DNA from: Lytechinus variegatus | Taxonomy: Eukaryota; Echinodermata; Echinoidea; Temnopleuroida; Toxopneustidae | Direction: 5' to 3' | Assembly: GCF_018143015.1 (NCBI RefSeq) | Contig: NC_054743.1 | Coordinates: forward strand, 45,418,922 to 45,482,921 | DNA length: 64,000 nucleotides | Part shown: in pieces, positions 56,364 to 64,000 of the stretch | How positions within the stretch are numbered: position 1 is the first letter of the stretch | Layout of the letters: every line of letters starts with the position of its first letter | Program-made: the position numbers and the translations under genes | The notes under the pieces: generated by a model | What the model was told of the DNA's origin: nothing | The model's database searches: none | Seen by the model: the letters and a program-made list of their open reading frames with translations, nothing else

Positions 56364-56629
56364 AGTAGAAATGAAAGCTCGGTACAGAAAAGGATATGTT
56401 TATTTACCAAGAGAAATTACAAAATACGTATGAAACTCAGTAAATCTTTTGTTTTCACTGATGTCTTCAATATGCCATGTAAGATTATGGATGATTGCAC
56501 AACTATGTAATTGTTTTGTATCGATATGATTTCTTTAAATGTCATGTCATCACATGTATGTTTCATTTTTATAATGTGTTATGTTGCCGTGGTGTAAATA
56601 AATCCTCTAATTGGCAAAAAAAAAAAAAT
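56364..56629 (+). other. LINE 3' end with A-run
   Basis: Non-coding tail of the Tx1-like LINE, ending TGTAAATAAATCCTCTAATT, GGC and about 13 A. Host intron sequence resumes at about 56630 (CAACACAATAAGAG matches CAGCACAATAAGAC near 30027). Confidence 0.75.
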
Positions 56630-56829
56630 ATATCAATCATTATTTCAACAACACAATAAGAGAATAATGTTGTATGACATTATTCATGATAAAAAATTGA
56701 TGAAATATACGCAAAAACATCAAAATTGTGTTTACTTTCCTTTTGCCTATCTTTTATAATTTTACATTGTTCGATTCTTGTAGTAATAATTTACATATAG
56801 CATTGTCCACGGTGCTTGTTTAATCTAAA

Positions 56830-56920
56830 TTATAAAGAAGAAGTCATCATGATAAGGACCGTACATTGTAAGGTTGTTCAGATTGAGATTCATTACAATG
56901 AGGATCTCAGTGACTGCATC
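56830..56920 (-). pseudogene. decayed NLR-like LRR exon
   Basis: Minus-strand remnants of the LRR unit: ATCCTCATTG, then LNNLTMYGPYHDDFF, then a stop. It resembles the YHDDFYS half of exon 29761-29925, with the DLSERP half scrambled. No usable splice sites remain. Confidence 0.55.
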
Positions 56921-56936
56921 AATTATTCTTAAAATG

Positions 56937-57720
56937 GCATTATTGTGAGGTGTTGCGAGCATGAATCACAAACTAAAACTTTAGGGTATTTCAATAAAAA
57001 AATTAAAATAAGTTTTTAAAAATCCGAGCAGATTTCTGCGGTCATGAAACAGATGTGCATCTAACTAAAAAAAATTCACCAATCGTATGAGAGTGCGAAG
57101 CGCAAGCTGAAAATTTGCAATATTCCAGCTTGAAAACTTAACTTGTATATATACTTTAAAAAGAGTATTTTATTTAGAAAAACACGAAAAACAGCATATT
57201 TATTTTTGAAAAAGGAACTTTCCCATTTTGGAAAATATTAATTTCCCTGTTTTTTATTTCATTTTGGGGTGCAAGTGCCCCCGCCTCCCTCCCGGCGGAT
57301 CCAACTTTCCTCAAATGGGGGGGGGGGCAAATTTTTTCAGCCATATTTTCCTCGATCGGCAGCTTAAATTTGATTTTTGTTTGTTTCTTTGAACGGGTAG
57401 TCCTAACAGTCAATAATTAGCTTTATACTTATCAAATTAAGTAAATATGTAAACCCTTTTTGAATAATGCGAGCGCGAGCTATATATTTTTTTTAATATG
57501 ATGGACAATATGTTTGTGATCTTCAAAACGAGATGCCTATGTAACGAAATTTAGATAATAACTGCGAGCAAGAAGCGCAAACAGAAATTTAAATATATAA
57601 GCTCTGACCTGATCTAAAGCGGACATTTTAAGAAATTTTTGCAGTTAGCCATGAAGACGATGCGTGTTTCAACCAGTGGCGGCGGAACATATTTTCCTGG
57701 GGGAGGGGGCAAGCCAAAAA
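56937..57720 (-). repeat. armless partial copy of element E interior
   Basis: Aligned in the same orientation with 38840-39320 and 41600-41990 of E copy 2: CCGAGCAGATTTCTGC, CCCATTTTGGAAAATATTAA, GGCGGATCCAACTTTC, AGTCCTAACAGTCAATAATT. The poly-G site where F sits in copy 2 is intact here (near 57325). No repeat arms and no target duplication. Confidence 0.8.
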
Positions 57721-58270
57721 GGACGAGCCCCCCCCCCCTCCATTGGCGGAGCAAAAAAGGAAAAAAAGGAAAGAAAGAAAAAAAGAGGGAAAAGAGAATA
57801 GAGAAAAGGAAGAGGAGACGAATGAATAAAATAATATGAAGGAAGACATGGCAATAAAAAGAATCTTTCATGTCACTATATAAATTTTACGCTCGCGCTT
57901 CGCGCTTGCATCAATTGTTTAGTTACATAGCTATCCTGTTTACGATTACAAAAATTGATTGAAAATTTCCATTCTTGATGTGGAAATGTCAAAAGTGTTT
58001 AGATCGCGCCTCGCGCTCACATCAATTGTTTATTATATACCTATTCTGTTTAAGTTACAAAGTCCTTAGAATTGTCATTTTTAGGTACAAATGTAAAAAA
58101 AATCAGCTCGCGCATCGCGCTCACATTATATAAATAAGGATTATGATATCATATATTTATGTTGATTTATAAGAATAAAGCTAAGAAGTCTCCCTCTTCA
58201 CAGAAACCAAAAATCATCTTCGAGCGGCCGATCGGGGAAAATATGACTGAAAAATAATCCCCCCCCCCCC
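57721..58270. repeat. hAT-like remnants with CGCGCTTCGCGCT motifs
   Basis: Purine-rich tract (57750-57840), three CTCGCGC.TCGCGCTCACAT-type motifs about 120 bp apart, poly-C at 58259-58270. Resembles parts of 33173-34477. Boundaries unclear. Confidence 0.55.
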
Positions 58271-58502
58271 CTATTGGCGAAGGCTGTTTTGCGTTCATTA
58301 CTATAACACTGTAGCACACTATACACACAATCATGACTGCTCTATCTGCTGCATGGTCAAGGAACAAGTGCTTTATTCATACATATGAAACATGTGGTAC
58401 CACGCAGGGTCCAGGGTATTATATAACTCTCTACACGGTGGTGAGGGGTAACCATGGGAACAGATTAGATAGGGTAGGGGATGGAATGTGCTGACACAGG
58501 GA

Positions 58503-59858
58503 CCCAGGACCAAAATCCAATTGAAACCAGTTGGATTTCCAACTGGTTTCAATTGGTTTCAACTGGTTTCAATTGGTTTTAACTGGAATTTAACAATTTC
58601 CAGTTGAAACCAATTGAAACCAGTTGGGCAACTGGAAATCGTAACTGGAACCAGTTGGGCAACTGGAAATCGTAACTGGAACCAGTTGGGTAACTGGATA
58701 TGACTTCCAACTGGAAATGATTTTTAACTGGATCCAGTTGGGTAACTGGAAATCCTAACTGGAACCAGTTGGGCAACTGGAAATCCTAACTGGAACCAGT
58801 TGGGCAACTGGAAATCCTAACTGGAACCAGTTGGGCAACTGGAAATCCTAACTGGAACCAGTTGGGTAACTGGAAATCCTAACTGGAACCAGTTGGGCAA
58901 CTGGAAATCCTAACTGGAACCAGTTGGGCAACTGGAAATCCTAGATGGAACCAATTGGGTATAACTGGAGATGATTTCTAACTGGAAAGATGGGTAACTG
59001 GAAATGAATTCTAATTGGAACCAGTTGGGTAACTGGAAATCCTAACTGGATCCAGTTGGGTAACTGGAAATGATTTCCAATTGGTTTCCAATTGGAAATT
59101 TTCCAGTTACCCAACTGGATCCAATTGAAACCAGTTAATTTGCATATTTCTGCCAGTGTGCACAGATTAATGTTTTATGAGATTCATCATTATTTACAAT
59201 GTATCTATTTAATTTTTTTCAATTTGAAGTACCACACTTTTTTCAGATAAGTGTTTAGAATACTTAGCAGTGAAAGCCATGTTCATAAATATTATAGATT
59301 ATAATTAAAACAGATTAAAAGATAATTAGTACACCACTAACTGTTACCAAATTACATCAAATAAAAATACATATATTTGAAGATCTCCCCAACAATAATA
59401 CACATATGAAAGTCTGTAAATTATCAATGCCCTTTACATTGGTATTAATAGACAAATAACACTGCTTCTGTGTTGGCATGAGCAATAGTTAGTGCAAATG
59501 CTAATTAATTTGTAACTAATTAAGTTCATTCCAACTGGAAGTTCCAATTGGATCCAGTTGGAAACCAATTGGTTTCAACTGGTTCCAGTTGAAACCAGTT
59601 GCCTCCAATTGGTTTCAACTGGAACCAATTGAAACCAGTTGCCTTCAATTGGTTTCAATAGGGAAATTGGAACCAATTGAAAACCAATTGAAACCAATTG
59701 CCAACTGGTTCCAGTTGCCCAATTGGTTTTAACTGAAACCAATTGGCAACTGGTTTTCAATTGGAACCAGTTGTTCCAATTTCCCTATTGAAACCAGTTG
59801 GCCAACTGGTTTCAATCGGTTTTGCTCTAATTGGTTTTAACTGGATTTTGGTCCTGGG
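58503..59858. mobile_element. foldback transposon G
   Basis: Inverted ends CCCAGGACCAAAATCCA (58503) and complement (59858). Left arm 58503-59130: about 18 units of ~31 bp, ACTGGAACCAGTTGGGCAAC plus TGGAAATCCTA. Right arm 59530-59858: shorter CCAATTGAAACCAGTTG units. The core (59150-59525) is AT-rich with no gene. Same design as E and F but unrelated in sequence. No target duplication recognised. Confidence 0.8.
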
Positions 59859-59959
59859 AAGTCTGCTACTGGAAATGATGACATGGAATGAATGGAATGA
59901 TTATATGCCAATGCATGGAGGCCTATACAAACCCAATAGGCTGGATCCTCCCCTGGAAC

Positions 59960-60190
59960 ACCTATAGGCAATGCGAGCGCGAGCGAAAATTTGATATATT
60001 GATATGAAAGATTCTTTTTATTTCCATGTCTTCCCCTCATCTTATTTTTTTCACTTGTCTTCCTCCTCTTTTTTTCTCTTCTCTTTTCCCTCTTTTTTAT
60101 TTCTTTCTTCCCTTTTTCCTTTTTTTGCTCCGACAATAGGGGGGGAGGGGGCGGGCCCCTCGCCCCCCCTCCCTCCTGGATCCGCCTATG
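59960..60190. repeat. hAT-like fragment
   Basis: One GCGAGCGCGAGCGAAAATTT motif, a pyrimidine-rich tract and a poly-G/poly-C end with GGATCCGCC, as in the other hAT-like pieces. Truncated; no duplication found. Confidence 0.5.
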
Positions 60191-60224
60191 CGTATGGATA
60201 GCAGTGGACATCGTTCTGTCGTTT

Positions 60225-60620
60225 AAATGATTTATTTTCAAGTGGTCTAATGCCAACTCGTCTGCTATCATTTGGTCTACCATCAGTTCGTCCACTATCC
60301 ACATGGAACTGCCATTTGGTCTAATAACCAAGTTGGTCCAATTGCCATTTATTCCACATGCCATTTGGTCTAATTGAATTATAAGTGTTAATTGGGCGAA
60401 ATTAAGGAAAATAAAATTGATATTAGACCAACTAGTTATACATGTATATGAGACGAAATGGTCATAGACGAACTGGTGATAAGACGAAGTGATGACTGGA
60501 CCAAATGGTTATTGGACCATGGTTGTTAGGCAAAAAGTTAATAGACAGAATTGCATTAGACTAAATGAATGTAGACCCTTTTGTGGGGGGACGAATTAGC
60601 AGCAGGCGAATTGGTTTCAA
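60225..60620. repeat. foldback repeat H, TAGACCAAATGG units
   Basis: The left half has TGGTCTAAT-type units (GCCATTTGGTCTAAT), the right half the complement (TAGACCAACT, GACGAAATGG, GGACCAAATGG), with an AT-rich centre near 60390. Units are 15-18 bp and diverged. Related to the single array at 17931-18285. Ends not defined. Confidence 0.6.
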
Positions 60621-60654
60621 CCCGCGCATACCGCCCAGGTAAGCAAAACAAATT

Positions 60655-60828
60655 CACGACGAAATTGGCGAATCATTCACGACGTCGTGAATGATTCGCG
60701 ACGAAATTCACGATGTCGTGAATTTCGTCGCCAATTTCGTCGTGAATATTCAAATTGACGACGAAATTCACGACGAAATTGGCGACGTCGTGAATTTCGT
60801 CACCAATTTCGTCGTGAATATTCCACTG
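60655..60828. repeat. multi-level palindrome of ACGACGAAATT units
   Basis: TTCACGACGAAATTGGCGA-like blocks and complements alternate, with ACGACGTCGTGAAT perfect dyads at 60675-60690 and near 60785. The whole folds back on itself several ways. It abuts a Penelope-like fragment. Confidence 0.8.
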
Positions 60829-60839
60829 ATCTGTCTTTT

Positions 60840-61022
60840 ATGCAATGCCATGCGATGTCCCTTCAGGGCCACCATAGTATACCAATGCTTATCATTAGCG
60901 ATGCAGCTGACCTCATCCCAGTTAGGCGGATGATCGGAGTCCCAATCATGTTCTGCAACAGCAAAGCTATCGGTGCGTCTGAGCCGGACATCACGGCGAT
61001 GTTCCTTAATGCGCTCCCCCAC
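60840..61022 (-). pseudogene. Penelope-like GIY-YIG fragment
   Basis: The minus-strand frame GERIKEHRRDVRLRRTDSFA, VAEHDWDSDHPPNWDEV, SCIANDKHWYT aligns with ISEHKRDVRLQRTDTSAVAE...HHPDWEGVHCIAKERHWYT of the element at 8324-10594 (residues about 674-718). Both sides are lost. It is a second, diverged PLE lineage member rather than a copy of the first. Confidence 0.85.
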
Positions 61023-61092
61023 AGGTCTAATTGCATGTTTATCATGTAATAATATTGCAAAGGCACCAATATTTTGATATTTGGATTTGGTT

Positions 61093-61128
61093 AACTAAGA
61101 TCAATACGTGTGATATCAAGACGCTCAA
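61093..61128 (-). pseudogene. start of an NLR-like LRR exon, truncated
   Basis: After acceptor TATTCCAG, IERLDITRIDLS then a stop, where exon 61923-62108 has IEDLRIIRIDLSQH. The rest is replaced by the Penelope fragment side. Confidence 0.6.
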
Positions 61129-61264
61129 TCTGGAATAATAGTAGCAACAGATGATGAAAAAACATAAATACGTCATCAACCACTACACTCTATTCTACCT
61201 TCAGAGGAATAGATTCGAGTTGAAAGACATCCCCCTTCTTATTTGACATCGATAGTATACAAAT

Positions 61265-61415
61265 CATGAATGTTAATGAGTGCAATGGACAGAATATTTC
61301 ATGAGGTGAAAAATCAAAAGATCCATTCAACAAGGCGTAGCCGAGTTGAATTGATCATTCATTTCACCCTTCACCGAATGAAGTATTCTGTCTATTGCAC
61401 GAATGATAATAACGT
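61265..61415. repeat. imperfect palindrome
   Basis: GTGCAATGGACAGAATATTTC at 61279-61299 is mirrored (one base trimmed here for brevity: GTGCAATAGACAGAATACTT on the other strand) at about 61381-61402, with TTCATGAGGTGAAA and CTTCACCGAATGAA also pairing. Probably a small MITE; no duplication read. Confidence 0.55.
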
Positions 61416-61922
61416 TCATTATTTGGTTTATATGACACTACAAATGTATATTCATTTATATAAAATTCATAAATTTCGATGCAAAATAAATTGATTTGTT
61501 GATTGTCGCGTACATGCAACATGCGCACGTGCAATGGACAAAATCATATGGATCCAACATTGCACGGTTGATGACGTCATTGTAAAATGGGCTGAATGAT
61601 TGATATCAAACAACCAATCAAATGACAAGGATCTATCAATGTGTCACATAACCATGGCTTAAAATTATGCAACATACATAATGAAAGACTGGTCATTTCG
61701 TATTATGTATGCATGCTGCATAGCTGCATAATCAAACTTGTATTAAGTATAAATGTATATGTTTCAAATTGCACATTAAACAGATGTGACTATGGACAAA
61801 TGGAAGGTAAAATTAAATCATGATTATCAGAATAATATGATCATCCTTGTGGCTATACTAATTGGGGCAAGTTGTTATTTAATTTTCGTTCAAAAAACGA
61901 AAATGAGAAGGTGAAAATATAC

Positions 61923-62108
61923 CTTTGCGGATGATGCTAAGGATAACGTTGAATAGAACTCTTCATGAAGTGAGGGACGGGTGATTCCATATTTATCACC
62001 GAGACAAAGTTCCCTGAGATGAGGCATCTTACAAATGAACTGAGCGAGATCACGTGATGCAGACAGATGTTGACTGAGATCAATACGTATTATACGAAGA
62101 TCCTCAAT
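61923..62108 (-). CDS. NLR-like LRR exon, most complete
   Basis: A 186-bp phase-0 exon between acceptor TATTCCAG (62109) and donor GTATATTT (61922). It encodes IEDLRIIRIDLSQHLSASRD, LAQFICKMPHLRELCLGD, KYGITRPSLHEEFYSTLS, LASSAK. Open throughout, with two LRR strands (LRIIRIDLS and LRELCLGD). It is the most 5' exon of the minus-strand series seen here; the N-terminal NACHT region would lie beyond the window's right edge if the gene is one unit. NLR proteins detect intracellular danger signals; that assignment is by exon pattern only. Confidence 0.65.
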
Positions 62109-62385
62109 CTGGAATAATAATGACATAACGAAGAAAGAAAAAATATGTCATCAAATAAGGGCCTGCATGAGCCATTATACAAATATACCAGGCTTTGAAT
62201 AAGAATAGTGGGAATTATTTTTTCCGAGGTTTGCTATTTTTAGCAAAAAGCAATTACCGAGGGTGAATAATCTCCTCTATACTTTCGAAATAAAGGCCTG
62301 GAATATTTTTTTTATATTCTACCGTTTTATGAGTTAGAACGATAGATCTTGCTAAATTAGTTCTTGTACTCGTAATTCATTCCAT
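62109..62385. other. intron-like stretch
   Basis: Sequence upstream of the LRR exon on its strand; nothing recognised except the LTR target at its right edge. Confidence 0.5.
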
Positions 62386-64000
62386 TGTTACGATACTGCA
62401 ACAAATAACAAGTAATTTGATTTTTAATTTCCTCTTTTTTTTTTATTACAGGAAATAATTACAGGAAATAATTATACATAAATAAAACAAATAATGATCT
62501 TACATAAATCTCTTGAAGTGTCCGATGTAAAATCCCGAAGTGATGATGCTATATCCAAGTAATAGTCCAAATGATAAAATCCCAGTTGACTGGCGAAAAT
62601 TCACAATGATGGCGATGATGAAACTGATGTTGAAGTCCGATGAATAATAAGAGTCACTGCAACGAGTTGAAATGTCCGTGAAGACGATGTTGATGATGAT
62701 TAACAGTCAATTTCAGCAATCCATGGGTTGAAGCGTGTTCATTGAACAGGTTGATGATCTCGATGAGAACTGATAATTTCTCTCTATAACTGCAAACAGT
62801 TCATTGATGCATAAACTGCTCTGATCTGATCTGGTGAAGTGATCTCATGTGATGTGATCTCCTGCTCTCATATGATGTGATGGTGTGATCTAATATGATG
62901 TGTTGATAATCTTGAAGAATCCGCAGCTTTATACTAATTACAAGTGTTCTAGAATTCACTATAATGGAAAGTTCTAGCATTGCTTTCCAAAAGAACTTTC
63001 TCCTTTCAGGAGCAGTCAAAATCCAGAACACTCCTGAATGACCTCATTGAAATCAAGAGTGTCAATAACATAGCTAAGCCTATTGTTCCTAATCTCTATT
63101 CAGAAATAACAATACAACTCCTTGGCCTTTTAAATAGGCAAGGCCTGCATAATAAAAAGACATTCTTGAATGTTCTTTACAATTCTTGGCTATCCTTAAA
63201 GGGAAATAACTAATAGATAAATGTAATTGCTTTTAAAATTCTTTTACAATTATTCATATATGTAACACCTCCCCCACCGGGGAAAAGAAAGCTTTACCGT
63301 AGTAAAGGTTTCTTTATGATTATTTTTTCTTTTAACTGTTCAAAGTCATCTTGATAAATCATTTACAGTTATCGTGTACAAAGATATAGTACTTAACGAA
63401 CATGTTAAAATAAATGAACATCAAAGATGTTTTCTTCAAATGACACACTTGGTCAAAATCATGAATAATTCCACTTTTTATACTCTTGATAGAGCATCAG
63501 CAATTACATTATTCTTTCCCTTTATGTGTACAATTTTCAAAGGGAATGGTTGGAGCATTAGGCTCCATCTGTACAGTCTTTGGTTCTTTGTTTTGAATTT
63601 CTCCAAAAACACAAGAGGATTGTGATCTGTATAGACTGTAATCTCTCCATTGGTTAGATACACCTCAAACTGCTGAAGGGCTAGTACGAGACTCAGGGCC
63701 TCTTTTTCAATAGTTGAATACTTCTTTTGAAACCGATTGAGTTTCTTAGAGAAGTAGCACACTGGTTTTTCGATGCCTTCTTCATCTTCTTGGAGCAATA
63801 CTGCTCCTACTCCAACATCACATGCATCAATTGCTACTTTGAATGGCTTTGTGAAGTTTGGAGCTGCCAAAATAGGCTCATTCACCAAAATGGCCTTTAA
63901 TTTCTCAAATGATCTTTGACATTCGTCAGACCAAACATACTTCACTTTTGCCTTCAGCAGGTTTGTCAGAGGACTAACCACTGTACTGAAATTTGGAACA
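62386..64000 (-). mobile_element. Ty3/Gypsy LTR retrotransposon fossil, 3' part
   Basis: Parts seen, in minus-strand order: the end of the reverse transcriptase region and an RNase H domain (63981-63478, with the window edge cutting the element), a purine-rich tract just before 63267, and a 3' LTR (63267-62386, 882 bp) with TGTTAC...GTAACA ends. The element is broken and incomplete in this window; the rest lies beyond 64000 or is lost. Its pol segment is fairly well preserved, suggesting moderate age. It lies upstream of the LRR exon 61923-62108 on the same strand. Confidence 0.85.

Larger units (their letters stand above)
34764..56629 (+). mobile_element. Tx1/L1-like LINE, torn apart by later insertions
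   Basis: The pieces line up in order on the plus strand. The 5' region is 34764-34977. ORF1 pieces lie at 34978-35047, 37383-38054, 43606-43628, 43789-43843 and 49685-50194. ORF2 remains lie at about 50195-50495 and 54129-56363. The 3' end is 56364-56629, with an A-run after TCCTCTAATTGGC. Each gap is filled by an element with its own target duplication, and removing it restores contiguous LINE sequence. The endonuclease part of ORF2 is not visible, so the LINE was also internally deleted. The 5' limit is an estimate. Confidence 0.8.

Overview
Origin. The window reads as an AT-rich chunk of a repeat-dense marine deuterostome genome, most likely an echinoderm and probably a sea urchin. The reasons are (i) minus-strand leucine-rich-repeat exons of the kind found in the expanded echinoid NLR (NACHT-LRR) families, (ii) foldback transposons whose arms are arrays of short tandem repeats, an architecture described for the sea-urchin TU elements, and (iii) Penelope-like, Tx1-like and L2-like retroelements plus PIF/Harbinger and hAT-like DNA transposons side by side. 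The species assignment is inference; amphioxus or a hemichordate cannot be excluded. No rRNA gene, stand-alone tRNA gene or CRISPR array is visible.

Host genes. The only host gene I can argue for is a scattered set of minus-strand exons: 62108-61923, 61128-61093 (partial), 56920-56830 (decayed), 33006-32918 (truncated), 29925-29761, 22854-22705, 21133-20748 and 19187-18974. The whole ones have AG/GT splice borders. The first six repeat one LRR-type unit; the last two look like the C-terminal end of the same or a neighbouring gene. The 18974-19187 exon has an in-frame stop, so at least that part is pseudogenic.

Layout. 1-4750: no gene, two foldback repeats. 4748-10640: a Penelope-like element (RT plus GIY-YIG) whose last codons are split off by a 3.17-kb PIF/Harbinger element (5157-8323), itself hit by a hAT-like element. 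10640-15710: two diverged tandem copies of a ~2-kb segment; the older insertions (a TA-MITE, and a MITE inside a MITE) are in one copy only. 16437-18300: hAT-like remnant and a TAGACCAAGT array. 18970-33006: the NLR-like exons, with introns occupied by ~1.1-kb elements built of TGACCTTTGACCT-rich units and by foldback element E (23211-26596, 9-bp target duplication). 33043-56629: one continuous stack of nested insertions inside an intron. Its backbone is a Tx1-like LINE (about 34764-56629) with the remains of a tRNA-derived SINE on its left. The LINE was later split by a hAT-like element (35048-37374), a second E element (38055-43596, itself split by foldback element F), a CAG-flanked MITE, a Harbinger element (43844-49681, split by a hAT-like element, in turn split by an L2-like LINE) and a 3.6-kb TA-flanked element (50496-54126). 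56640-62385: more exon debris, foldback elements G and H, and a Penelope fragment. 62386-64000: the 3' end of a Ty3/Gypsy LTR fossil, running off the window.

What stands out. At least three, probably four, sequence-unrelated element families (E, F, G, H) share one design: long inverted arms made of 16-50 bp direct repeats. E has two full copies with clean 9-bp target duplications, so it is a real transposon. The nested order allows a relative chronology to be read directly from this one sequence.
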